Part shown: positions 41,162 through 47,779 of the stretch, piece after piece
How the letters are laid out: each line of letters begins with the position of its first letter
How positions within the stretch are numbered: position 1 is the stretch's first letter
Assembly: GCF_001644025.1 (NCBI RefSeq)
Contig: NZ_LUUK01000173.1
Location: forward strand, 1 to 47,779
Direction: 5' to 3'
Source of the DNA: Methylomonas koyamae
GTDB taxonomy: Bacteria > Pseudomonadota > Gammaproteobacteria > Methylococcales > Methylomonadaceae
DNA: 47,779 bases
The notes under the pieces: model-generated
What the model was told of the DNA's origin: nothing
Databases searched by the model: none
Seen by the model: the letters and a program-made list of their open reading frames with translations, nothing else
Translations under genes and position numbers: made by a program

Positions 41162-43294
41162 ATGGTGTTGATATTGGCCTATGCCGCGGTGCTGTTGAGT
41201 TTTGCGTCCGGGCTGCTGGCGCTGCTGGTCAACCGCCGCGCCGGTTTGCTTCGGCTAGGCCACGCCGCGTTCCGGCGTTGGCCGGCCGGCAGGCGATGTT
41301 GGACTAGCGCCGATGCCTGGCTGGAAGAAAGCCGATACGCGGCGTTACTGAAAACCACGGTATTCAGGCTGTTGGGCGCGGCGGGGACTGCAGCCGTTCT
41401 TGCCGGCTTAACAGTGCTGTTAAGTCAAACGTCGGTGGTCACCGACCGAATTGGCTTGGGCTTGCCGTGGTTGCCTTGGCATGTACGTTTCGACGGTCTG
41501 TCCGGTTTCTTCTACTTGATAATCGGCATCGCCGTTGGCGCGGTCAGCCTGTACGGACCGGGTTATGTGGCGGCCTATCAAGAAGAAAAACATCCGTTCG
41601 CGGTGTTGGGCTTGTTCACCGGTCTGTTCGTTGCCGGTATGTTGTTGGTTCTACTGGCGGACGACGCCTTCTTTTTCATGATCGCCTGGGAGCTGATGTC
41701 GGTCGCCAGTTATTTCCTGGTGGCGTTTCAGCACGAACACCCGGCCAACCGCCGCGCCGCTTTTCTGTATTTGCTGATGGCCGAGGTCGGCGCGCTCGCC
41801 ATCATTCTGGGATTTGGGGTGTTGGCGGCGTTTACCGACGGCTTTACCTTCGACGCCTTGCGTCAAGCGCAACTGTCCTCGAATTGGGCGACCTTGGCTT
41901 TCGTGCTGGCCTTGTTGGGTTTCGGCATGAAGGCCGGCATCGTGCCGATTCATGTTTGGTTGCCGGAAGCGCATCCGGTCGCGCCGTCGCATATTTCCGC
42001 GCTGATGAGCGGCGTCATGCTGAAGGTGGCCGTCTACGGACTGATCCGGTTTTGCTTCGATTTGCTGGGCGACGTGCATTGGCAATGGGGCGTCGTGCTG
42101 TTGGTGCTGGGCACGTTCTCGGCCTTGGGCGGCATTCTGTACGCGATGATGCAGCCTAACCTGAAACGCCTGCTGGCGTACAGTTCGGTGGAAAACATCG
42201 GCATTATCTTCATGGTGCTGGGCTTGGCGGTGATCTTCATGGCCAACGGCTTTCCGCAGCTGGCGGCCTTAGGCTTATTGGCGGCCTTATTTCACGCCTT
42301 CAATCATGCCTTGTTCAAAAACCTGCTGTTTTTAGGGGCCGGCATACTGCAGCATCAGGTTCACGATTTGAATATCGATACGATGGGCGGGCTGATCCAA
42401 CGCTTGCCCAAGACCAGTTTCCTGTTCCTGATTGGCTGCATGAGTATCTCGTCGTTGCCGCTGTTCAACGGCTTTGTGTCGGAGTGGCTGGCCTTCCAGA
42501 CCGCACTGCAGGTGGACGCGCTGGAAAACGGCGTGCTGCGCAGTCTGATACCGGTGTCGGCGGCGGCCCTGGCCTTGACCGCGGCCTTGGCGGCGGCTTG
42601 CTTCGTCAAAGTGTTCGGCATGATTTTCTTAGGGTTGCCGCGTTCGCGCAACGCCGAAAAAGCCCAGGAAGTGGACGATCACGGCATGCTGTTGGCCTTG
42701 AAATTGTTGGCTGGCTTGTGTTTTTTCATCGGGATTTTTCCGGCTTTCATCATCGACTTACTCAATCAGGTGGCCAGGCAATTGTTGGGTCAAGCCTTGC
42801 CCAACGACACCGCGCTGAGCTGGTTGCGGCTGGCGCCGGTGTCGCATCAACAGGCATCCTACGCGCCGCTGTTGGTGTTGATCAGCGTTTTGTTGGCGTC
42901 CGGCGCGGCGTTCTGGTATCTGCGCCGCAATCCGGAAACTAAAACCATGCGCCGCGCGCCGGCTTGGGATTGCGGCTTCGGCGGTTTGAACGCGCGCATG
43001 CAATACAGTTGCAGCGCGTTTACGATGCCGTTCCGGCGCATTTTCGCCAAGGTCTGGTTGATCGACGAGCAAATCGATAAAGACCTGCACGGTGCCGGGG
43101 ACATCGAGGTCGCGGCGATTCATTACCGCCTGCAAGTGCAGGATCACAGCTGGCCCAGGCTCTATCTACCCATTGCCCATGGCATCAATCAACTGGCCAG
43201 GCTGGTTGGCCGCATCCAGACCGGGAATATCCGGGTTTATCTCGGTTACTCGTTTGCTACGTTAATTTTGATGTTGTGGGTGGTCAGCCTATGA
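41162..43294 (+). CDS. hyfB: Hyf-like complex proton-pumping subunit HyfB
   Basis: A 710-aa membrane protein of the NuoL/MrpD antiporter-like family with about 15 helices. The core has DDAFFFMIAWELMSVASYFLV, WLPEAHPVAPSHISALMSG with the broken-helix proton-channel region, and FHAFNHALFKNLLFLGAG with the conserved Lys. The C-terminal part (DCGFGGLNARMQYSCSAFT) is typical of HyfB/HycC. It would translocate protons, driven by or driving electron transfer in the soluble arm. Its stop overlaps hyfC by 4 bp (ATGA). Confidence 0.9.
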   Translation: MVLILAYAAVLLSFASGLLALLVNRRAGLLRLGHAAFRRWPAGRRCWTSADAWLEESRYAALLKTTVFRLLGAAGTAAVLAGLTVLLSQTSVVTDRIGLGLPWLPWHVRFDGLSGFFYLIIGIAVGAVSLYGPGYVAAYQEEKHPFAVLGLFTGLFVAGMLLVLLADDAFFFMIAWELMSVASYFLVAFQHEHPANRRAAFLYLLMAEVGALAIILGFGVLAAFTDGFTFDALRQAQLSSNWATLAFVLALLGFGMKAGIVPIHVWLPEAHPVAPSHISALMSGVMLKVAVYGLIRFCFDLLGDVHWQWGVVLLVLGTFSALGGILYAMMQPNLKRLLAYSSVENIGIIFMVLGLAVIFMANGFPQLAALGLLAALFHAFNHALFKNLLFLGAGILQHQVHDLNIDTMGGLIQRLPKTSFLFLIGCMSISSLPLFNGFVSEWLAFQTALQVDALENGVLRSLIPVSAAALALTAALAAACFVKVFGMIFLGLPRSRNAEKAQEVDDHGMLLALKLLAGLCFFIGIFPAFIIDLLNQVARQLLGQALPNDTALSWLRLAPVSHQQASYAPLLVLISVLLASGAAFWYLRRNPETKTMRRAPAWDCGFGGLNARMQYSCSAFTMPFRRIFAKVWLIDEQIDKDLHGAGDIEVAAIHYRLQVQDHSWPRLYLPIAHGINQLARLVGRIQTGNIRVYLGYSFATLILMLWVVSL

Positions 43295-44235
43295 ACTGGT
43301 TCGTTGCCGTGATTCAAACCACGCTGTTCGTGGCCTTGGCGCCGCTACTGAGCGGTTGGTTGAAATGGTGCAAATGCCATTTGCAAAATCGCCGGGCGCC
43401 GTCCTTGCTGCAACCCTATCGCGATTTGCTTAAGTTAACCCGTAAACAGCCGGTTGTGGCCGAACATGCTTCGTGGCTATTCATCTACACACCGTATATC
43501 GTGTTTTCGGCGATGGTGCTGGCCGCATCGGTGGTGCCGTTGATAGCGGTGGACTTGCCGACCTCGGCCAGCGCCGACGTCATCGTATTGGTCGGATTTT
43601 TTGCGTTTGCCCGGTTTTTTCTGGCGCTGGCCGCGCTCGACATCGGGACCGCATTCGGCGGTATGGGCGCGTCGCGGGAAATGACGATTTCGTCGCTGGC
43701 CGAACCGGCAATGCTGATGGCGGTGTTCACGCTGACGATGACCGCATCGACCACCAATCTGTCGCTGGCGATCGAACATGTACTCTACGAAGGCTTGGTG
43801 TTAAGGCCGTCCTTCGTGTTCGCGATGTTCGCGCTGATGCTGGTGGCGATCGCCGAGACCGGCCGGATTCCGGTCGACAACCCGACCACTCACCTGGAGC
43901 TGACGATGATCCACGAAGCGATGATCCTGGAATACAGCGGCCGCCATTTGGCGTTGATCGAGTGGGCCAGTCAGTTGAAGTTGGCGTTGTACGGGGTGTT
44001 GCTTGCCAATATCTTCGCGCCTTGGGGTATCGCGCGGGAATTGACGTTGCCGGCGCTTGGCTACGGTTTGCTGGCGATTGCGGGCAAGTTGGCGGTGTTG
44101 GCGGTGTGCTTGGCGATTTCGGAAACCCTGGTGGCGAAGATGCGCTTGTTTCGGGTGCAGGAATATCTCAGCTTCGCCTACCTGCTGGGTTTGCTGGGCA
44201 TGTTGAGCCACATCATCTTGGAGGCGGCGCGCTAA
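43291..44235 (+). CDS. hyfC: Hyf-like complex subunit HyfC (NuoH-like)
   Basis: A 314-aa polytopic protein of the NuoH/HycD family, which forms the quinone-site/interface subunit between soluble and membrane arms. The conserved cytoplasmic loop has ETGRIPVDNPTTHLELTMIHEAMILEYSGR, including the acidic residues needed in complex I. The ATG at 43291 overlaps the hyfB stop; an in-frame TTG at 43276 is less likely. The next gene starts at its stop (TAATG). A HyfD-like subunit, which follows HyfC in E. coli hyf, is absent. Confidence 0.92.
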   Translation: MNWFVAVIQTTLFVALAPLLSGWLKWCKCHLQNRRAPSLLQPYRDLLKLTRKQPVVAEHASWLFIYTPYIVFSAMVLAASVVPLIAVDLPTSASADVIVLVGFFAFARFFLALAALDIGTAFGGMGASREMTISSLAEPAMLMAVFTLTMTASTTNLSLAIEHVLYEGLVLRPSFVFAMFALMLVAIAETGRIPVDNPTTHLELTMIHEAMILEYSGRHLALIEWASQLKLALYGVLLANIFAPWGIARELTLPALGYGLLAIAGKLAVLAVCLAISETLVAKMRLFRVQEYLSFAYLLGLLGMLSHIILEAAR

Positions 44236-44912
44236 TGAATCTCGAACAACAGGATTTTTACACCCAGGCGATTTTGTCGATGGCCGCGCTGGTCGGCTTG
44301 ACCTCGTTTCTGATGCTGGGGCAGGGCCGTTTGTTGCGGCTGATCTTCGTGTTCGCGCTGCAAGGTTTGCTGTTGACGCTGACCACGGCCTTGGCGGCCT
44401 ACAGCCTGGATAGCCATCATCTCTACATTTCCGCGCTGTTGACCTTGGTACTGAAGGTGTTGTTCATTCCGTGGATGCTGCGGCGGCAGGTACTGATGCT
44501 GAATCTGCACCGCGACGTGGAGGCCTTGAAAAACAACACCTTCGTGATGCTGGGCGGCGCGGCGCTGATGGTGTTCAGCTATTACGTGCTGCATCCCATC
44601 GTGCAGACCTCGTCGGCGGTGATGTTGAATGCGTTGGCGGTCAGCCTGTCGGTGGTGCTGCTGGGGATGTTATTGATGATTTCGCATCGCCAGGCGATTG
44701 CCCACGTGGTCGGCTTCATGTCCATCGAAAACGGCTTGTTTTTCGCCGCCATCGTGGCCACGCGCGGCATGCCGATGGTCGTCGAATTGGGGATAGCCTT
44801 CGACGTGCTGGTCGCGGCGGTGTTGTTCGGGATCTTTTTCTTTCATATCAGCACCAGCATCGACTCGCTGGATGTCGATCGCATGAACCGTTTGCACGAG
44901 GTGGACCGATGA
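44235..44912 (+). CDS. hyfE: Hyf-like complex subunit HyfE (NuoK-like)
   Basis: A 225-aa membrane protein with about seven helices. The HyfE family is an extended NuoK-like subunit. HVVGFMSIENGLFFAAIVATRGMPMVVELGIAFDVL contains the conserved membrane Glu residues of NuoK proton half-channels. The ATG at 44235 overlaps the hyfC stop, and the stop overlaps hyfF (ATGA). A longer upstream frame is a shadow of hyfC. Confidence 0.9.
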   Translation: MNLEQQDFYTQAILSMAALVGLTSFLMLGQGRLLRLIFVFALQGLLLTLTTALAAYSLDSHHLYISALLTLVLKVLFIPWMLRRQVLMLNLHRDVEALKNNTFVMLGGAALMVFSYYVLHPIVQTSSAVMLNALAVSLSVVLLGMLLMISHRQAIAHVVGFMSIENGLFFAAIVATRGMPMVVELGIAFDVLVAAVLFGIFFFHISTSIDSLDVDRMNRLHEVDR

Positions 44913-46372
44913 TCGCCGCTTATCTGGTCATGCTGATTCCGCTGATCGGCATCCTGTTTTTCGCGTTCGTCGGTCACCAGCGCGAAACCGGCCAACTCAA
45001 CGTGCGCTTCAACGCCGTTACGTTGCTGGCGACGATTTGGCTGGCGGTCAACGTGTTGAACAACGGCACCATTCTGTCGGCCGGCAAGGCCTTCATCGTC
45101 GATTCGTTCAACGTGTATCTGATCGTGTTGACCGCGTTCGTCGGCCTGACCACCTCGATCTTTTCCGCGCCTTACATGGAGCACGAAAAGCAGCGGGGTA
45201 AATTGACCGAGAAGCGGCTGAAGCTGTATTACTCGATGTATCAAGGCTTTATGCTGGCGATGTATCTGGTGTTGACTACCAACAACATGGGAGTGATGTG
45301 GGTGGCGATGGAGGGGGCGACGCTGGCGACCGTATTATTGGTCAGCCTTTACCGCACACCGGAATCGATAGAAGCCGCCTGGAAATATTTCATTCTGTGC
45401 GGGGTCGGTATCGCTCAGGCCTTGTTCGGCACGATCTTGCTGTATTACGCGGCGGTGCAGATCGGCGACGGCGATAACGCCTTGCTGTGGTCGGTGCTGT
45501 TCGACAACGCCGCGCGTTTGAATCCGGAAATTTTGGAGCTGGCCTTCGTGTTCATGCTGATCGGTTACGGCACCAAGATCGGTCTGGTGCCCTTGCACAA
45601 CTGGTTGCCGGACGCCCATTCCGAAGGCCCGACGCCGATGTCGGCGGTGTTGTCCGGATTGTTGCTCAACGACGCCTTGTACGCGGTGGTGCGCAATAAG
45701 ATGCTGGTGGACGGCGCCACCCACACCAACATGGCCGGTTTGTTGATGATGGGATTCGGCTTGCTGTCGTTTTTGGTGGCCGCCTTGTTTTTGCACCGGC
45801 AAAAAGACATCAAGCGCTTGTTCAGTTATTCGTCGATAGAGCACATGGGTGTGATGACCTTTGCCTTCGGCATGGGCGGCGCATCGGCGACCTTCGCGGC
45901 GCTGCTGCACATGACGGTGCATTCGTTGACCAAATCGGCGATCTTCGTGACGGTGGGCCATGCCGCGCAACTGGCCGGCACCCAGCAGATGGAGAAAATT
46001 CGCGGTTTGATCAAAACTCAACCCGAGATCGGTTGGGGGCTGTTGATCGGTACCGTGGCGATTGCCGGCTTTCCGCCGTTCGGCGTGTTTACCAGCGAAT
46101 TTTTGGTATTGGTGGCGACGATGCATAGTTATCCGTGGCTGGCGCCGGTATTGTTGCTGGGAATAGGCGTCGCCTTCGCCGGCTTGTTTCGGCACATTCA
46201 ACCCATCGTCTACGGCGAGCGCCCCGAGGGCCAGCAGCCGATTAAAGCCAATCTGTGGCCGGTGATGATTCATCTGGCGCTGGTATTGTGGTTGGGTCTG
46301 GCAATTCCCGATTTTCTGGCGAATTGGTTTTCGCAAGCCACGCAGTTGATTTCCGGGAGCGTGCCGCTATGA
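44909..46372 (+). CDS. hyfF: Hyf-like complex proton-pumping subunit HyfF
   Basis: A 487-aa NuoN/NuoL-like antiporter subunit with about 14 helices. NMGVMWVAMEGATLATVLLVSLYR carries the first conserved Glu. WLPDAHSEGPTPMSAVLSGLLL and KDIKRLFSYSSIEHMGV are typical of HyfF/MrpD-like subunits, and HMTVHSLTKSAIFVTVGH carries the channel Lys. The ATG at 44909 overlaps hyfE. The stop overlaps hyfG (ATGA). Confidence 0.91.
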   Translation: MIAAYLVMLIPLIGILFFAFVGHQRETGQLNVRFNAVTLLATIWLAVNVLNNGTILSAGKAFIVDSFNVYLIVLTAFVGLTTSIFSAPYMEHEKQRGKLTEKRLKLYYSMYQGFMLAMYLVLTTNNMGVMWVAMEGATLATVLLVSLYRTPESIEAAWKYFILCGVGIAQALFGTILLYYAAVQIGDGDNALLWSVLFDNAARLNPEILELAFVFMLIGYGTKIGLVPLHNWLPDAHSEGPTPMSAVLSGLLLNDALYAVVRNKMLVDGATHTNMAGLLMMGFGLLSFLVAALFLHRQKDIKRLFSYSSIEHMGVMTFAFGMGGASATFAALLHMTVHSLTKSAIFVTVGHAAQLAGTQQMEKIRGLIKTQPEIGWGLLIGTVAIAGFPPFGVFTSEFLVLVATMHSYPWLAPVLLLGIGVAFAGLFRHIQPIVYGERPEGQQPIKANLWPVMIHLALVLWLGLAIPDFLANWFSQATQLISGSVPL

Positions 46373-47779
46373 GCAATCCGAATTGGACCGAAGCCTTGCG
46401 CTCATCCCTCTCGGCGGCCGGCGTCGCCGTCGAATCGGACGCCGCCGGCGACGCCATTTCCCGTTGGCGGGTGGCTTCCGAACATTGGCGCATGTTGGCC
46501 GAGCTGGCGCTAGCCGATAGCGTGCGCTGGTCGGCCGGCTGGGCCGAACAACGCGCGGCCGGTTTTGTCGTGCATGTATTGCTGGAAAAACACGGCGTTT
46601 ATCTTTGGGCGCAAACCGAGCTGGGTCCGGCAAAGCCGGAAGTGCCCAGTCAGGCCGGCGTGTATCCGGCCGCCAATCGCAGCGAGCGCCACACCCAGGA
46701 TATGTTCGGCATCCAGTTCGTCGGCCATCCGGATAACCGGCCGTGGACGCGCCACAAGGCGTGGGACAAACACCAACATCCGTTGCGCAAGGACTTTCCG
46801 GTCGAAGGCCGCCCGGAAACCGTGACGCCGCCGGACATGGATTATGCCTTCGTGAAATCGCACGGCGCCGGCACCTACGAAATCCCGGTCGGTCCGGTCC
46901 ATGCCGGCATCATCGAACCCGGTCATTTTCGGTTTCAGGCGGTCGGCGAATTGATACTGAATTTGGAAGAACGCCTGGGTTACGTCCATAAAGGCATCGA
47001 AAAAATCGCCGAGGGCCGCGATCCGCCGGGCTTGGCCAGGCTGGCCGGCCGGGTGTCCGGCGATACGACCGTCGGACACGCCTGGGCCGCCTGCATGGCG
47101 ATGGAGCGGGCGGCCGGTGTCGAAATTCCGCCGCGCGCGGCGCTGATACGCGGCATTCTGGCCGAACGCGAGCGGGTCGCCAATCATCTGGGCGACATCG
47201 GCGCGATCTGCAACGACGTGGCGTTTACGTTCGCGCAAATCCAATTTACCCGACTGCGCGAAGACTGGTTGCGCACCCAGGCCGCGATGTTCGGGCATCG
47301 GTTGATGATGGATTGCGTCGTTCCTGGCGGCGTGACATCGGACTTGTCGGCTGAGCAATGCCAAGCCATGCGCGTCGGTATCGTCAAGCTCAGAGACGAA
47401 TTGGCCGACCTAATGACCACGCTGGATTTGAATTCGTCGCTGGAAGACCGTCTATATACCGCCGGATTTTTGTCCGAGGATATCGCCGCCGCCTACGGCA
47501 CGGTCGGCTATGTCGGTAGGGCCAGCGGTCAGGATTTCGATGTGCGCCGCGATGCGGCCTATCCGCCCTACGACGCGGTCGGTTTCAAGGTGGTGCTGGA
47601 AAATCAGGGCGATATCGCCTCGCGTTTTTGGGTGCGTTATAAGGAAATCATCGCCTCGATGAAGCTGATCGAACAGTTTATCGACCGGCTGGCGCCGGGC
47701 GCGCTGGTCGGCGAGTGGCAAATTCCGGCGGCCGGCAGCCGGGGCCTGGGCATCGTCGACGGCTGGCGCGGCGAGATCG
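46369..47779 (+). CDS. hyfG: HyfG-like large subunit lacking N-terminal NiFe cysteines (3' partial)
   Basis: At least 470 residues, cut by the window end. The N-terminal part (about 1-165) is a NuoC/HycE 30-kDa-like domain, with RHTQDMFGIQFVGHPD and PLRKDFPVEG. The rest is a NuoD/HycE large-subunit domain (IPVGPVHAGIIEPGHFRFQ, LNLEERLGYVHKGIEK). Where catalytic NiFe hydrogenases have R-V-C-G-x-C (L1 motif), this protein reads RVSGDTTVGH (228-237): both Cys are gone (Ser230, Thr233). The C-terminal L2 motif is outside the window. The protein therefore probably does not bind NiFe and belongs to an energy-converting-hydrogenase-related complex. The start overlaps hyfF. Confidence 0.88.
   Translation, partial: MSNPNWTEALRSSLSAAGVAVESDAAGDAISRWRVASEHWRMLAELALADSVRWSAGWAEQRAAGFVVHVLLEKHGVYLWAQTELGPAKPEVPSQAGVYPAANRSERHTQDMFGIQFVGHPDNRPWTRHKAWDKHQHPLRKDFPVEGRPETVTPPDMDYAFVKSHGAGTYEIPVGPVHAGIIEPGHFRFQAVGELILNLEERLGYVHKGIEKIAEGRDPPGLARLAGRVSGDTTVGHAWAACMAMERAAGVEIPPRAALIRGILAERERVANHLGDIGAICNDVAFTFAQIQFTRLREDWLRTQAAMFGHRLMMDCVVPGGVTSDLSAEQCQAMRVGIVKLRDELADLMTTLDLNSSLEDRLYTAGFLSEDIAAAYGTVGYVGRASGQDFDVRRDAAYPPYDAVGFKVVLENQGDIASRFWVRYKEIIASMKLIEQFIDRLAPGALVGEWQIPAAGSRGLGIVDGWRGEI

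Noticed and set aside
41114..41170. 18-codon leader-like frame overlapping the hyfB start
   Set aside because: Only a moderate GAGGTG site, no codon-run or hairpin pair indicating attenuation, and it probably occurs by chance.
1..47779. CRISPR arrays, complete insertion sequences, rRNA genes
   Set aside because: No regularly spaced direct repeats, transposase frames or rRNA sequences were seen.

Overview
The window looks like chromosomal DNA of a GC-rich gammaproteobacterium. The order dedD-like / cvpA / purF, the riboflavin block ending in nusB-thiL-pgpA, nirBD with an ANTAR regulator, and ygfZ facing a ygfX-like gene are all gammaproteobacterial. A MauG-family di-haem protein, a CtaA-type haem A synthase and a Hyf-like membrane complex would fit a methanotroph of the Methylococcales. 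No methane-oxidation gene is present, so that placement is only an inference.

Layout. 1-4.3 kb: SPOR protein (partial), cvpA, purF, metZ and a tandem PilZ protein. 4.3-8.7 kb: grxC and a class II aldolase (minus), then a large MscK-type mechanosensitive channel. 8.7-14.6 kb: nrdR-ribD-ribE-ribBX-ribH-nusB-thiL-pgpA, tightly packed with several overlaps. The GTP cyclohydrolase II half of RibBA is degenerate (RibBX type). 14.7-17.3 kb: secreted or small proteins, including two small ORFs with good ribosome binding sites. 17.3-22.8 kb: nitrate/nitrite assimilation. narK-nasT (minus) and nirBD (plus) diverge from a 491-bp control region. That region holds two NtrC-like sites, a sigma-54-like promoter facing each way, and a nirB leader with an ANTAR-type hairpin that competes with a strong terminator. 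22.8-27.4 kb (minus): DEAD-box helicase, ctaA, HDOD protein, ygfZ. 27.5-30.0 kb: ygfX-like gene, HDOD and GAF-GGDEF proteins. 30-32.9 kb: CsgG-like lipoprotein, Sel1 lipoprotein, ychF.

33-35.5 kb is accessory in character. A CAT-anticodon tRNA and its terminator are followed by the 3' remnant of a group II intron and then three unfamiliar minus-strand genes, two of them AT-rich.

35.6-40.7 kb is the most interesting part. An unrecognised 619-aa protein, a 30-aa peptide gene with a near-ideal ribosome binding site and a Gly/Ser/Cys-rich tail, and a 743-aa periplasmic di-haem (MauG/cytochrome c peroxidase family) protein all lie on the minus strand. A long imperfect inverted repeat and a GC-rich hairpin lie between them. 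This resembles a ribosomally made, modified peptide (RiPP-like) locus that I cannot match to a described class.

41.2-47.8 kb: hyfBCEFG-like genes (the last is cut by the window end), each overlapping the next. The HyfG-like subunit has lost both cysteines of the N-terminal NiFe-binding motif, so this is probably an energy-converting-hydrogenase-related complex rather than a hydrogenase.
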